Shown here piece by piece: positions 15,539-23,295 of a stretch of 32,321 nucleotides of DNA; the first letter of the stretch is position 1; each line of letters opens with the position of its first letter. The notes beneath the pieces are model-generated. The model had not been told where the DNA came from. It saw nothing but the letters and a program-made list of their open reading frames with translations, and did not search any database. Source of the DNA: an uncultured Campylobacter sp. (GTDB lineage Bacteria; Campylobacterota; Campylobacteria; Campylobacterales; Campylobacteraceae); the NCBI GenBank assembly GCA_937965895.1, contig CALCKS010000306.1:1-32321 (forward strand), written 5' to 3'. A program made the translations under genes and the position numbers.

Positions 15539-16279
15539 CTAATGAAAGCTTTTAACGAGGTTCATGACGAGTAAATTCCACCCGTCGACGAGCACGAAAA
15601 TAAGCAGCTTAAACGGCAGTGAAATCATCGTCGGCGGCAGCATCATCATACCCATCGCCATAAGCACGGAGCTAACGACCATATCGATGACCAAAAACGG
15701 CAGATAGAGCAAAAAGGCTATCTCAAACGCCGTTTTCATCTCGCTAATCATAAACGCGCTCATCACGACCGTGAGCGGGATATCGTCGAAGCTTTGCGGG
15801 TTTGGCATATTTCTGATACGCAAAAACAGCGCCAGATCCTTCTCTCGCGTATTTTTTATCATAAACTCGCGAAACGGCTTCACGCCACGCTCAAAGGCCT
15901 CTTGGTAGCCGATTTGCTCGCTTAGATAGGGCTTCACGCCCGCTTCGTAGGCTTGCTTGCCCACAGGCTCCATGATAAAAAACGTAAGCACCATCGCAAG
16001 GCTAATAAGCACCGTAGACGGCGGCATCTGCTGTGTACCCATCGCCTGACGCAAAAACGAAAAAACGATAATGAGCCGTAAAAAGCTCGTCATCATAAAA
16101 ACGAGCGAAGGAGCGAGCGTAAGGACGGTGAGGACCAGTAGGACGTTTAGCGAGCTAACTAGCTGGGTTGGCGTAGTGGGCGCGCTTAGGCTGAGATTTA
16201 CGGTCGGGATCGTGACGTTATCCTCGCCGATCGCGACCGCCGCAAAGATAAAAAACAGCAAAAACGTCAGTTTTTTCAA
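15539..16279 (-). CDS. fliP: Flagellar export-gate protein FliP
   Basis: 246 residues, normal family length. Cleavable N-terminal signal (about 1-18), then the conserved helices with FLRLIIVFSFLRQAMGTQQ and PPSTVLISLAMVLTFFIMEP, a periplasmic loop, and a C-terminal pair of helices (FLVIDMVVSSVLMAMGMMMLPPTMISLPFK, given here only as the region about 198-227). FliP forms the core of the type III flagellar export gate with FliQ and FliR. The start is TTG 16279, with AGGAG 5 nt upstream inside the motB stop region. Third gene of a motA-motB-fliP unit. In C. jejuni, fliP neighbours glmU as here, but motAB lies elsewhere (from memory). Confidence 0.96.
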   Translation of the reverse strand: MKKLTFLLFFIFAAVAIGEDNVTIPTVNLSLSAPTTPTQLVSSLNVLLVLTVLTLAPSLVFMMTSFLRLIIVFSFLRQAMGTQQMPPSTVLISLAMVLTFFIMEPVGKQAYEAGVKPYLSEQIGYQEAFERGVKPFREFMIKNTREKDLALFLRIRNMPNPQSFDDIPLTVVMSAFMISEMKTAFEIAFLLYLPFLVIDMVVSSVLMAMGMMMLPPTMISLPFKLLIFVLVDGWNLLVMNLVKSFH

Positions 16280-16281
16280 AT

Positions 16282-17052
16282 TTACTCCTGCGCGTCCAGT
16301 ATGCTTTTTTGCGTTTTGGCTTTGTCGTCTAAATTTAACGAAACGAAGTGGATCTCGACCCTGCGGTTTTTCTCCCTACCCTGCTCGGTGAAATTCGTCG
16401 CAAACGGCTCAAATTCGGCCTTTGCTGATGCGGTTAGCTTTTTAGGATCGACGCCGTCTTTGATGAGCTCGCTAACTACGCTGATAGCTCTAGCCGACGA
16501 TAGCTGCCAGTTGTCTTTAAACTCGGTAGACGCGGGCTGCTCGCTGTCGGTATGTCCGATCACGTTTGCTACGACGTCGGGCGGTAGTTTGGCTATCACC
16601 ATCGCGATACGTTTTAAAAACAGCAGCGCATCGTCGTTTTGCAGCTTGGCGCTATCTTTTGCAAAGAGCAAATTTGCAGGTAGCCTGATCACGAAGCCGC
16701 TCTCGCTCTCCTCAAACGTAACCTCCGGCGAGCCGCTAGCGTGCAAAAGCTCGTTAATAGAGCGCAGGGTTTGCTCGAAATTTGACTTTACACCCGTGCG
16801 CTCTTTGTTTGAGGTGGCGTGGTCGTCTTGGTTTTGTTCGGCGCTGACGTCGGGTTTTGCGCCGCCCTCAAGCACACCCAAAGCCCCGCTTAGCGAGCCG
16901 ATCGCGGCCTCTAGCTTCTTTGCGTCCATCGTACTCATAGAAAGAAGCAGTACGAAAAAGCAAAGCAACAGCGACATCAAGTCGCCAAACGCAGCGAGCC
17001 ACTCGGGTAAGCATTTGGGGCAGTCGCCCGGATCGATTAACTTTTTAGCCAT
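16282..17052 (-). CDS. motB: Flagellar stator protein MotB
   Basis: 256 residues. Single N-terminal membrane helix carrying the proton-binding Asp (D24 in FGDLMSLLLCFF), a plug/linker region and a C-terminal OmpA-like peptidoglycan-binding domain (about 140-240, with NVIGHTDSEQP and GREKNRRVEIHF). It anchors the MotA4/5-MotB2 proton channel to the cell wall and powers flagellar rotation. Two cysteines (CPKC, 11-14) precede the helix, as in other campylobacterial MotB proteins. It starts 5 nt after the motA stop and ends 2 nt before the fliP start. Confidence 0.95.
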   Translation of the reverse strand: MAKKLIDPGDCPKCLPEWLAAFGDLMSLLLCFFVLLLSMSTMDAKKLEAAIGSLSGALGVLEGGAKPDVSAEQNQDDHATSNKERTGVKSNFEQTLRSINELLHASGSPEVTFEESESGFVIRLPANLLFAKDSAKLQNDDALLFLKRIAMVIAKLPPDVVANVIGHTDSEQPASTEFKDNWQLSSARAISVVSELIKDGVDPKKLTASAKAEFEPFATNFTEQGREKNRRVEIHFVSLNLDDKAKTQKSILDAQE

Positions 17053-17057
17053 TTTTA

Positions 17058-17825
17058 CTACTTATCAAACTGACTGACGCGGTCTTTAGGCGGTAAAAAC
17101 GATAGCAACTTCATCTCAAGCGTCCTAGGGTTGTCGCCCGCCTGTATCGCCATTATGCCCTCTAGCATCAGCACTTTTGCCGTGCCTTCGTCTTTGTCGC
17201 GGATACTTAGGATGTTTGCCACGGGCGAGCCAAGGATGTTTCCTATCATCGCGCCGTAAAGCGTCGTGATGAGCGCGACCGCCATCGATGGACCGATAGC
17301 TGAGGGATCGGACATATTCATGAGCATCGCGACCAGGCCGATGAGCGTACCGATCATACCCATAGAGCCCGCAAAGCCCGCGATTTGTTCGAAAATTTTG
17401 ATATTATCACCGTGACGCGAGCTAGACTGCTCCATATCTATCTCAAGCAGCGTTCTGATGGCGTCTGGTTCGTTGCCGTCAACCGCCATAGATAGACCCT
17501 TTTTTAGAAACGGATCGGTTTCGTTATTTGCATCGCTTTCAAGCGCCAAGATACCGTCGCGGCGGGCTTTTGTGGAGTACTCGACCATTTTTTTTACAAT
17601 TTCTGGGAGATTGTAGGTTTTTGGTTTTACCGCGATGCCGTAAAACGTGCCTAGCTTTTTTATCTGCTCCATCTTAAAACCGATCATCAGCGCGCAAATC
17701 GTACCGCCAAAAACGATCAAAACAGAGGGAATATCGATGTAAGCTCCGATTCCGACGCCCATTTGCATGGAACCTAGCAAAAGCACCATAATAACTATCC
17801 AACCGACGAGGCTACCTAAATCCAT
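17058..17825 (-). CDS. motA: Flagellar stator protein MotA
   Basis: 255 residues with four membrane helices: two near the N-terminus (about 4-22 and 32-50) and two after the large cytoplasmic loop (about 148-168 and 180-200). Conserved elements include the channel helix AGSMGMIGTLIGLVAML, the Pro-containing NMSDPSAIGPSMAVAL and TLYGAMIGN. MotA surrounds MotB in the stator and contacts FliG through the cytoplasmic loop. First gene of the motA-motB-fliP unit, preceded by a sigma-54-type promoter. The ribosome-binding site is weak. Confidence 0.95.
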   Translation of the reverse strand: MDLGSLVGWIVIMVLLLGSMQMGVGIGAYIDIPSVLIVFGGTICALMIGFKMEQIKKLGTFYGIAVKPKTYNLPEIVKKMVEYSTKARRDGILALESDANNETDPFLKKGLSMAVDGNEPDAIRTLLEIDMEQSSSRHGDNIKIFEQIAGFAGSMGMIGTLIGLVAMLMNMSDPSAIGPSMAVALITTLYGAMIGNILGSPVANILSIRDKDEGTAKVLMLEGIMAIQAGDNPRTLEMKLLSFLPPKDRVSQFDK

Positions 17826-17908
17826 CTTGCAACTTTCTATTTAAAAATTTTAGTTTGTATTTTAGTTTTTTTTAGTTGAAAAAACAGTTAAACTTAGATT
17901 AGCTTTTT

Positions 17909-17925
17909 GCAAAAGGCGTTCCAAA
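17909..17925 (-). promoter_or_regulatory. Sigma-54-type promoter of motAB-fliP
   Basis: The minus strand reads TTTGGAACGCCTTTTGC, with GG and GC separated by exactly 10 nt, fitting the -24/-12 consensus and the campylobacterial form TTGGAAC-N4-TTGC. It lies 84 nt before the motA ATG. The remaining upstream DNA (17926-18060) holds no gene or other clear signal. Confidence 0.65.
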
Positions 17926-18063
17926 TCAATGTGAAATTTTTTTAAATTTTGCGTTTTTGGTCATATTTCGTTTTTTTGGCACTTTTCTTGACCAAATTTA
18001 AATACTAATTTTTTCTAAAAATTTGATTTAAGAAGCGAAGCGAAATTTTAAACAAAAACAAAA

Positions 18064-18111
18064 GGCAGCGTCTTGCCGCGAGCTATAAATTTGATAAATT
18101 TTATAGCTCGC
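18064..18111 (-). terminator. Strong hairpin after the second PepSY gene
   Basis: GCGAGCTATAAA and TTTATAGCTCGC (18078-18089 and 18100-18111) form a perfect 12-bp stem with a 10-nt loop, 21 nt past the PepSY stop. A second short hairpin (GGCAAGACGCTGCC on the minus strand, 18077-18064) follows and is itself followed by TTTTGTTTTTGTTT. Together they are a likely terminator separating this gene from motAB. Confidence 0.55.
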
Positions 18112-18132
18112 ACGCGTAAAGAGCAAATTTAA

Positions 18133-19281
18133 CTAGGCCTTTTTCGGCTTAAACGCCCTTTTTGCCGTCATATAAAAGCCGCTAAAGATAAAAAGCGCCA
18201 TCAAAAGCGAAACGACCGACCACAAAATTTTACCCGCAATCCCGAAAAAATACCCCGTATGCAGCTGATAGTTCGTGCTCTTTACCATGCCTACGGTTAT
18301 GCCCTCGGTTTGCTTTTGCTCAGCCATCTTGCCCTCTTTTACGTTTACGGCGGTCATTTTCGGACGAGCGGTGTTTGGCGCATCGGGTTCGTAGTATCTG
18401 ACGTTTATCTTATCTCCGGCCGCAAGCATCAGGCTAAATTCCTTATACTCTATGCCGCTTGATTTAAATATCTCATAAGCCTTCTGCGCGTCGCTAAATT
18501 TATACTCGGCGTTCTTTTTGCCTTCTGCTTTTGCGGGCGCTCCGTCTTTTTGCGCGGTCTCTTTGGGCAAATTTTGCGCGCTAACGAAAAGCTCCGTCAC
18601 CGCGCCGTTATACCAGCGGTACGACCACATGAGCCCCGTTAGGCAGATGATGAGATAAATCACCGCGCTTAAGGCGCCTAAACTCGTGTGTAGGTTGTGA
18701 AAAAGGGCGTATTTTTTGAGTTTAAAATTTGGCTTTATCGCCTCGGTAAATTTGCGTTTTATCCTTGGAAAATGCAGCCAAACGCCGCTTATTACAAGCA
18801 CTATCATCGCGACCGTACTAGCGCCTACAATCTGCTTGCCTACCTCGCCCGCGGTTTTGTTACCAGTTAGCGCAAAGCCTAAATTTCGGTGCAGCGACAT
18901 TACCGTGCGCACGAATGCGACTCCGTAGTCCTTGCCGAAGATCTGCGCGGTATAGGGATCGACCAGATAAGCATCGCTATTGCTAGCATAAATTTTGACC
19001 GCTTCGTTTTCGCTTTTGGGTAGCACGAGCCTTACAGGCTGTTTAACGCCCGTTTGCTCGCCAAAGCCTTGCAGAATTTTTTCCACGCTTAGCATTTCGC
19101 CGGTTTTTTCGACCTTGACAGCGTTTAAATTTATAATATCCTCAAGCTCGTGCTGATACGATAAAATGGCACCCGTAACGCCGATAACAAATAGCGGAAT
19201 AGCAAAAATAATCGATAAAATCAGGTGAAGGTTAAACAAAAATTGATTTCTTCTTAAGGCCTTTTTTAAAAACGAAAGCAA
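18133..19281 (-). CDS. PepSY-domain membrane protein (intact paralog)
   Basis: 382 residues. First membrane helix (about 20-43, FNLHLILSIIFAIPLF), periplasmic PepSY region (about 50-125), two central helices (about 140-168 and 193-222), a second periplasmic part with a low-complexity Lys/Ala/Glu stretch (about 240-260), and a last helix with basic tail (about 352-382). Histidines in or near helices (LHLIL, SLHRNLGF, HNLHTSLGAL, LHTGYFFG) could be heme ligands, as proposed for PiuB-like iron-uptake proteins. The start is TTG 19281, chosen because AAAGGA lies 6 nt upstream; a nearby ATG is out of frame. Single gene, divergent from glmU. It is a homolog of the frameshifted protein at 8420-9504. 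It might act in reductive release of imported iron. Confidence 0.85.
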   Translation of the reverse strand: MLSFLKKALRRNQFLFNLHLILSIIFAIPLFVIGVTGAILSYQHELEDIINLNAVKVEKTGEMLSVEKILQGFGEQTGVKQPVRLVLPKSENEAVKIYASNSDAYLVDPYTAQIFGKDYGVAFVRTVMSLHRNLGFALTGNKTAGEVGKQIVGASTVAMIVLVISGVWLHFPRIKRKFTEAIKPNFKLKKYALFHNLHTSLGALSAVIYLIICLTGLMWSYRWYNGAVTELFVSAQNLPKETAQKDGAPAKAEGKKNAEYKFSDAQKAYEIFKSSGIEYKEFSLMLAAGDKINVRYYEPDAPNTARPKMTAVNVKEGKMAEQKQTEGITVGMVKSTNYQLHTGYFFGIAGKILWSVVSLLMALFIFSGFYMTAKRAFKPKKA

Positions 19282-19327
19282 GCAACATCCTTTAAATTTT
19301 TGATTTTGATTATTTTTAAGAAACGTG

Positions 19328-19360
19328 ATTATATTGATTAATTCTTAAGAATTTGTTAAG
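19328..19360 (-). promoter_or_regulatory. PepSY promoter with CTTAAC/CTTAAG direct repeat
   Basis: On the minus strand: CTTAAC (19360-19355), five bases, CTTAAG (19349-19344), ten bases, then a perfect TATAAT (19333-19328), 46 nt before the TTG start. The layout copies that of the macAB promoter. The downstream half-site also sits in a 14-bp palindrome, AATTCTTAAGAATT (19340-19353). TGATTATATTGATTA across the -10 resembles a Fur box only loosely. Confidence 0.6.
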
Positions 19361-19398
19361 TCCAAAAAGCATTAATCCCGCATTTAGCAAATTTGAGA

Positions 19399-19404
19399 TA
19401 AAAT
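19399..19404 (+). promoter_or_regulatory. -10 box of the glmU operon
   Basis: TAAAAT in the context GAGATAAAATCG, 26 nt before the glmU ATG, which has AAGGA seven bases upstream. It would drive the run of closely spaced plus-strand genes that starts with glmU. Confidence 0.4.
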
Positions 19405-19430
19405 CGCTCAAATTCAAATAAGGAAAAAAG

Positions 19431-20753
19431 ATGAGCGATATCGGCGTAGTGGTGCTTGCCGCGGGGCTTGGCACGAGGATGAAATCAACCAAACCAAAGG
19501 TGCTTTTCGAGCTTTGCGGGGAGCCGATGATTATCCATATTTTGCGCAAAGCTTATGAGATTAGTAGCGACGTGAGCGTAGTTTTGAGCTATCAAAAAGA
19601 GCTCGTCGAAGCCAAAATCAAAGAGATTTTCCCTCAAACTAAAATTTACGGGCAAAATTTAAAAGAGTTCCCGGGCACTGCGGGCGCGCTAAAAAACATC
19701 CCGCTAAATAGCGAAAAAACGCTGATTTTGTGCGGAGATATGCCGCTTATAAAAACCAACGACCTAATCCGCCTAAGCGCTGGCAACGCGGACATAGCGT
19801 TAAGCGTTTTTGAGGCCGCAGACCCCTACGGATACGGCCGCGTCATCATAAATAACGGCAAAGTCGAGGCCATCGTCGAGCAAAAAGACGCAACCGAGAC
19901 GCAAAAAATGATAAAAAGCGCAAACGCCGGCTGCTACTGCTTTAAAAGCGAAGTTTTGCGCGAGATTTTGCCTCTCATCGGCAACGAAAACTCGCAGAAA
20001 GAATTCTACCTAACCGACGCGATAAAAATCGCAAACGAGCGCGGCCTAAAGTGCTGGGCTATCAGCGTCGAAGAGCAAAATTTCATGGGCATAAACGATA
20101 AATTTCAGCTAAGTATCGCCCAAAATTTAATGCAGGACGAAATCAAGAAAAATTTGATGAAAAGCGGCGTACTCATGCGGCTACCAAATAGCGTTTATAT
20201 CGACTCTAGAGCCAAATTTGAAGGCGAGTGCGTCATCGAAGAAAACGTAAGCGTCATCGGAGAGTGCGTCATCAAAAACTCCGTCATCAAAAGCGGTTCG
20301 GTCGTAGAAAACTCCGTCATCGAGGACTCCGACGTCGGCCCGCTAGCGCACCTGCGGCCAAAATGCGAGATCAAAAACACCCACATCGGAAATTTCGTCG
20401 AGCTTAAAGCAGCGAGGCTTGACGGCGTCAAGGCAGGACACTTAAGCTATCTGGGCGACTGCGAGATCGGTAGCGGCACAAACGTCGGCTGTGGCACGAT
20501 CACGTGCAACTACGACGGCAAAGCCAAACATAAAACAATCATCGGCAAAAACGTCTTTATCGGCTCGGACACCCAGCTAGTAGCTCCCGTAAAAGTCGGC
20601 GACGACGTGCTAATCGCCGCAGGAAGCACCATAACTAGCGACGTGCCAAGCGGCGCTCTAGCCATCAGCCGCACAAAACAGATAAACAAAGAAGGCTTTT
20701 TCTATAAATTTTTTAATGATACGAAAAATGGCGACGAAAATGCTAAAAAATAA
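19431..20753 (+). CDS. glmU: Bifunctional GlcN-1-P acetyltransferase / GlcNAc-1-P uridyltransferase
   Basis: 440 residues. N-terminal nucleotidyltransferase domain with LAAGLGTRMKSTKPK (about 8-22), GDMPL and YGRVI; C-terminal left-handed beta-helix acetyltransferase domain with hexapeptide repeats (about 245-420), including LRPKCEIKNTHIGNFVELK, NVGCGTITCNYDGKAKHKT and IGSDTQLVAPVKVGD. It makes UDP-GlcNAc, the precursor of peptidoglycan and lipooligosaccharide, in two cytosolic steps. Start ATG with AAGGA. First gene of the plus-strand run. Its 3' end overlaps the coaBC start. Confidence 0.97.
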   Translation: MSDIGVVVLAAGLGTRMKSTKPKVLFELCGEPMIIHILRKAYEISSDVSVVLSYQKELVEAKIKEIFPQTKIYGQNLKEFPGTAGALKNIPLNSEKTLILCGDMPLIKTNDLIRLSAGNADIALSVFEAADPYGYGRVIINNGKVEAIVEQKDATETQKMIKSANAGCYCFKSEVLREILPLIGNENSQKEFYLTDAIKIANERGLKCWAISVEEQNFMGINDKFQLSIAQNLMQDEIKKNLMKSGVLMRLPNSVYIDSRAKFEGECVIEENVSVIGECVIKNSVIKSGSVVENSVIEDSDVGPLAHLRPKCEIKNTHIGNFVELKAARLDGVKAGHLSYLGDCEIGSGTNVGCGTITCNYDGKAKHKTIIGKNVFIGSDTQLVAPVKVGDDVLIAAGSTITSDVPSGALAISRTKQINKEGFFYKFFNDTKNGDENAKK

Positions 20754-21915
20754 AAAAATTTTACTCGCGGTTTGCGGAAGTATCGCGTTTTATAAGGCTT
20801 ATGAGATTTTATCCGCGCTAAAAAAAGAGGGTGCGGACGTGCGGGTTACGCTTAGCGAAGGAGCGCTTAAATTTTGCTCGGAAGCGGGCTTTGAGGCGCT
20901 GTGCGAGCATAAAATTTTAACCTCGCGCACGGAGAGCTGGCAGGACGGCTTAAACCACATCGCCTATGCCAAAACCGATCTCATCTTGATCGCGCCTGCT
21001 AGCGTAAATACGATAAACAAGCTTGCAAGCGGCATTTGCGATAACGTCTTTATGCAGACTCTGATAGCTAGTCCGGCTCCGCTCCTCATCGCGCCAGCAG
21101 CCAACGACAAAATGCTAAATCACTTCGCCACGCGCAAAAATTTTGAGTTTTTAGCGGCAAACGGCGCGAGATTTATCGAACCGATAGAAAAAACCCTAGC
21201 CTGCGGCGACACGGGCAAAGGCGCGCTAGCAGACGTTTCTACGATCATCTACGAAACCAAAAGAATGCTAACGGAGCCAAAATTTAAAGGACAAAAGGTG
21301 ATCGTCACGGGCGGTGCTACGAGTGAAAAGATCGACGACGTAAGAGCCGTGACGAATCTATCCAGCGGCAAGATGTCAAAAGCGCTGGCGGGCGCCTTTT
21401 ACTACGCGGGCGCGGACGTGACGCTGATAGCTAGCTTTGAGGCGACGAACGCACCGTATAAAACGCTCAAATTTCAAAGCTCGGCGGAGCTAAAAGAGCT
21501 ACTGCATGCAAATTTGACGGACGTAAATTTACTCGCGATGGCTGCTGCGGTTAGCGACTACGCTCCAAAAACCAAATTTGAAGGCAAGCTAAAAAAGCAA
21601 AATTTAGGCGAAATTTGGACGCTGGAACTCACTCAAAACGATGATGTTCTGGGCTCTTTGGCAGATTTTAAAAACGTAAAGAAAATCGGCTTTAAAATGG
21701 AAACGGACGGCGCAAACGCCATGCAAAACGCAAAAAATATGCTTGAGAAAAAGAGCCTCGACGCCGTTTGTCTAAACGTGCTTGGCGGCGATATAAATTT
21801 CGGCTCGGATAGCACGCAAATCACCTTTATAACGAGCCGTGACGTACAAAATATCGCGCTAACATCTAAAGATGACGCGGCGCGGCAAATCGTAAACTTA
21901 GCAAGCAAGCTATGA
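20740..21915 (+). CDS. coaBC: Bifunctional CoaBC (PPC decarboxylase / phosphopantothenate-cysteine ligase)
   Basis: About 391 residues. CoaC flavoprotein half (about 1-175) with AVCGSIAFYKA, the catalytic-His region (NHIAYAKTDLILIAPAS), APAANDKML in place of the usual PxMNxxM, and the active-site Cys in LACGDTGKGALAD; CoaB half (about 185-391) with IVTGGATSEKIDDVRAVTN, SSGKM and AAAVSDYAP. It converts 4'-phosphopantothenate and cysteine to 4'-phosphopantetheine for coenzyme A. The Met of the usual PxMN motif is replaced by Ala, worth noting but probably tolerated. I chose ATG 20740 (MLKNKKILLAV); in-frame ATGs at 20716 and 20728 would overlap glmU more, and none has a clear ribosome-binding site. 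Confidence 0.95.
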   Translation: MLKNKKILLAVCGSIAFYKAYEILSALKKEGADVRVTLSEGALKFCSEAGFEALCEHKILTSRTESWQDGLNHIAYAKTDLILIAPASVNTINKLASGICDNVFMQTLIASPAPLLIAPAANDKMLNHFATRKNFEFLAANGARFIEPIEKTLACGDTGKGALADVSTIIYETKRMLTEPKFKGQKVIVTGGATSEKIDDVRAVTNLSSGKMSKALAGAFYYAGADVTLIASFEATNAPYKTLKFQSSAELKELLHANLTDVNLLAMAAAVSDYAPKTKFEGKLKKQNLGEIWTLELTQNDDVLGSLADFKNVKKIGFKMETDGANAMQNAKNMLEKKSLDAVCLNVLGGDINFGSDSTQITFITSRDVQNIALTSKDDAARQIVNLASKL

Positions 21916-22592
21916 TAAATCCAGTCTCACGAGTGCAAAAAATCGCAAGCGGCGGCGCGGGCACGGCTCTAAACGCGAGCTTGCCCATCAGTATCAAGGT
22001 CGCCGAAAAGACGGGCTACAATCGCTACAATCTAAAAATGGGCAACAAAATCCTAAGCACAAAAAGCATGAAAAGTCTCGACGTGGACGGCGAATACTGG
22101 GGCGAGATCACAAGCGGCACCGAAAATATCGTGATAAGAAATCTCTTTAAAAAGCCGAGCTTATCATACGCCGCGCCCGAGGGACTGGCGCTAATAGAAA
22201 GGCTGATAAGCGAGCCGAATTTAAGCTGGTTTTATGAATATATCTTTAACGGACTTAGCGCGGCAGACTCGCGAGAATCATTTGAAAATCTAGCTCAAAT
22301 GCTGCTTGCGCTGCAAAAAAATATCATTAATATTTCGTTTGTTTATAATGGCGTAAAAGGCGTTTTTCAGATGAAATTTGATGGCACTCAGACGAGTCAA
22401 ATTTACCTCGTTTTTTCAAATTTCGCTCCGATTGTTTTTACGCTAAAAGGCGCTCAAATACTCAGCGTGCAAACGCCGTTTGACAAGGTCGCCAGGCTCT
22501 TGCGAGACGAGTTTAGCTGCGAAACGCAAACGACTCAAAACATCGCCGCTTTCTTTGATCCAAGCGGCAAAATAATTGATTTTAAGGGCTAA
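21912..22592 (+). CDS. Conserved campylobacterial protein of unknown function
   Basis: 226 residues, soluble, without signal peptide or membrane helix. It overlaps the coaBC stop by 4 nt (ATGA) and ends 1 nt before uppS. From memory C. jejuni has an uncharacterised gene in the same slot (about Cj0823), so the position is conserved. Residues about 25-65 (VAEKTGYNRYNLKMGNKILS and DVDGEYWGEI) look like a small beta-barrel; similar patterns occur in FliK-like hook-length proteins, and fliP is nearby, but this likeness is weak. The C-terminal half is mixed alpha/beta. I do not recognise a family. Confidence 0.8.
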   Translation: MINPVSRVQKIASGGAGTALNASLPISIKVAEKTGYNRYNLKMGNKILSTKSMKSLDVDGEYWGEITSGTENIVIRNLFKKPSLSYAAPEGLALIERLISEPNLSWFYEYIFNGLSAADSRESFENLAQMLLALQKNIINISFVYNGVKGVFQMKFDGTQTSQIYLVFSNFAPIVFTLKGAQILSVQTPFDKVARLLRDEFSCETQTTQNIAAFFDPSGKIIDFKG

Positions 22593-22593
22593 A

Positions 22594-23295
22594 ATGAACG
22601 ATCTAAATCACCTCGCGATCATCATGGACGGCAACGGCAGATGGGCTAAAAGCCGCGGTTTGCTACGCACCAAAGGGCACGAAACGGGCGCAAACGTCGT
22701 GGAGCAGATGTGCGAGTTTTGTATCGACGAGGGAGTGGCGGTGCTGAGTCTTTATGCATTTAGCACCGAAAACTGGAAGCGTCCGAAGAGCGAAGTGGCG
22801 TTTTTGATGGAGCTTTTACATAAATTTTTACTCTCAAAACGCGAGAGTTTTATCAAAAACGGTATCAAATTTAACGTTATCGGTGACGAAAGCCCGCTAA
22901 GCGACAAGCTAAAAAACGAGATAAATGAGATCAAAAACGCGACCGCGCAAAACTCGAGGCTAAAGCTAAATTTGGCTCTAAACTACGGCGCGAAAGATGA
23001 AATTTTAAGAGCTTTTAGGAGATTTTGCGAAAAAAACGGCGGCAAATTTGACGCCGAAAATCTAGCTCAAAATTTGAGCGAAGATAGCTTGCAGGAGTGC
23101 CTTGATGAGCCCGCACCCATCGACCTTCTCGTGCGCACGGGCGGTGAGCAGAGACTGTCAAATTTCATGCTTTGGCAGGCTTCGTACGCCGAGTTTGCCT
23201 TTACGTCCACGCTTTGGCCAGATTTTACGCGCGAGGAGCTGGTCCAGATAACGGCAAAATTTAAGAAAAAAGATAGAAGGTTTGGCGGACTTTAA
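22594..23295 (+). CDS. uppS: Undecaprenyl diphosphate synthase (cis-prenyltransferase)
   Basis: 233 residues from ATG 22594, chosen over an upstream in-frame TTG because AAGG lies at the right distance and MNDLNHLAIIMDGNGRWA puts the catalytic Asp at residue 12 as in the family. Other conserved blocks: LSLYAFSTENWKRP, LNLALNYGAKDEI, LLVRTGGEQRLSNFMLWQ and AYAEFAFT-like SYAEFAF followed by WPDF. It condenses isopentenyl diphosphate onto farnesyl diphosphate to give the C55 lipid carrier for peptidoglycan and glycan export. It follows the hypothetical gene after 1 nt and shares its operon. Confidence 0.97.
   Translation: MNDLNHLAIIMDGNGRWAKSRGLLRTKGHETGANVVEQMCEFCIDEGVAVLSLYAFSTENWKRPKSEVAFLMELLHKFLLSKRESFIKNGIKFNVIGDESPLSDKLKNEINEIKNATAQNSRLKLNLALNYGAKDEILRAFRRFCEKNGGKFDAENLAQNLSEDSLQECLDEPAPIDLLVRTGGEQRLSNFMLWQASYAEFAFTSTLWPDFTREELVQITAKFKKKDRRFGGL

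Noticed and set aside
16301..17077. Long plus-strand open frame of 258 codons opposite motB
   Set aside because: Fully antisense to MotB, which has clear membrane helix, D24 and OmpA-like domain; the Ser-rich product is a typical shadow.
19321..19340. Fur box in the PepSY promoter
   Set aside because: TGATTATATTGATTA agrees with the consensus at only about 10 of 14 positions in AT-rich DNA; kept as a remark, not a feature.
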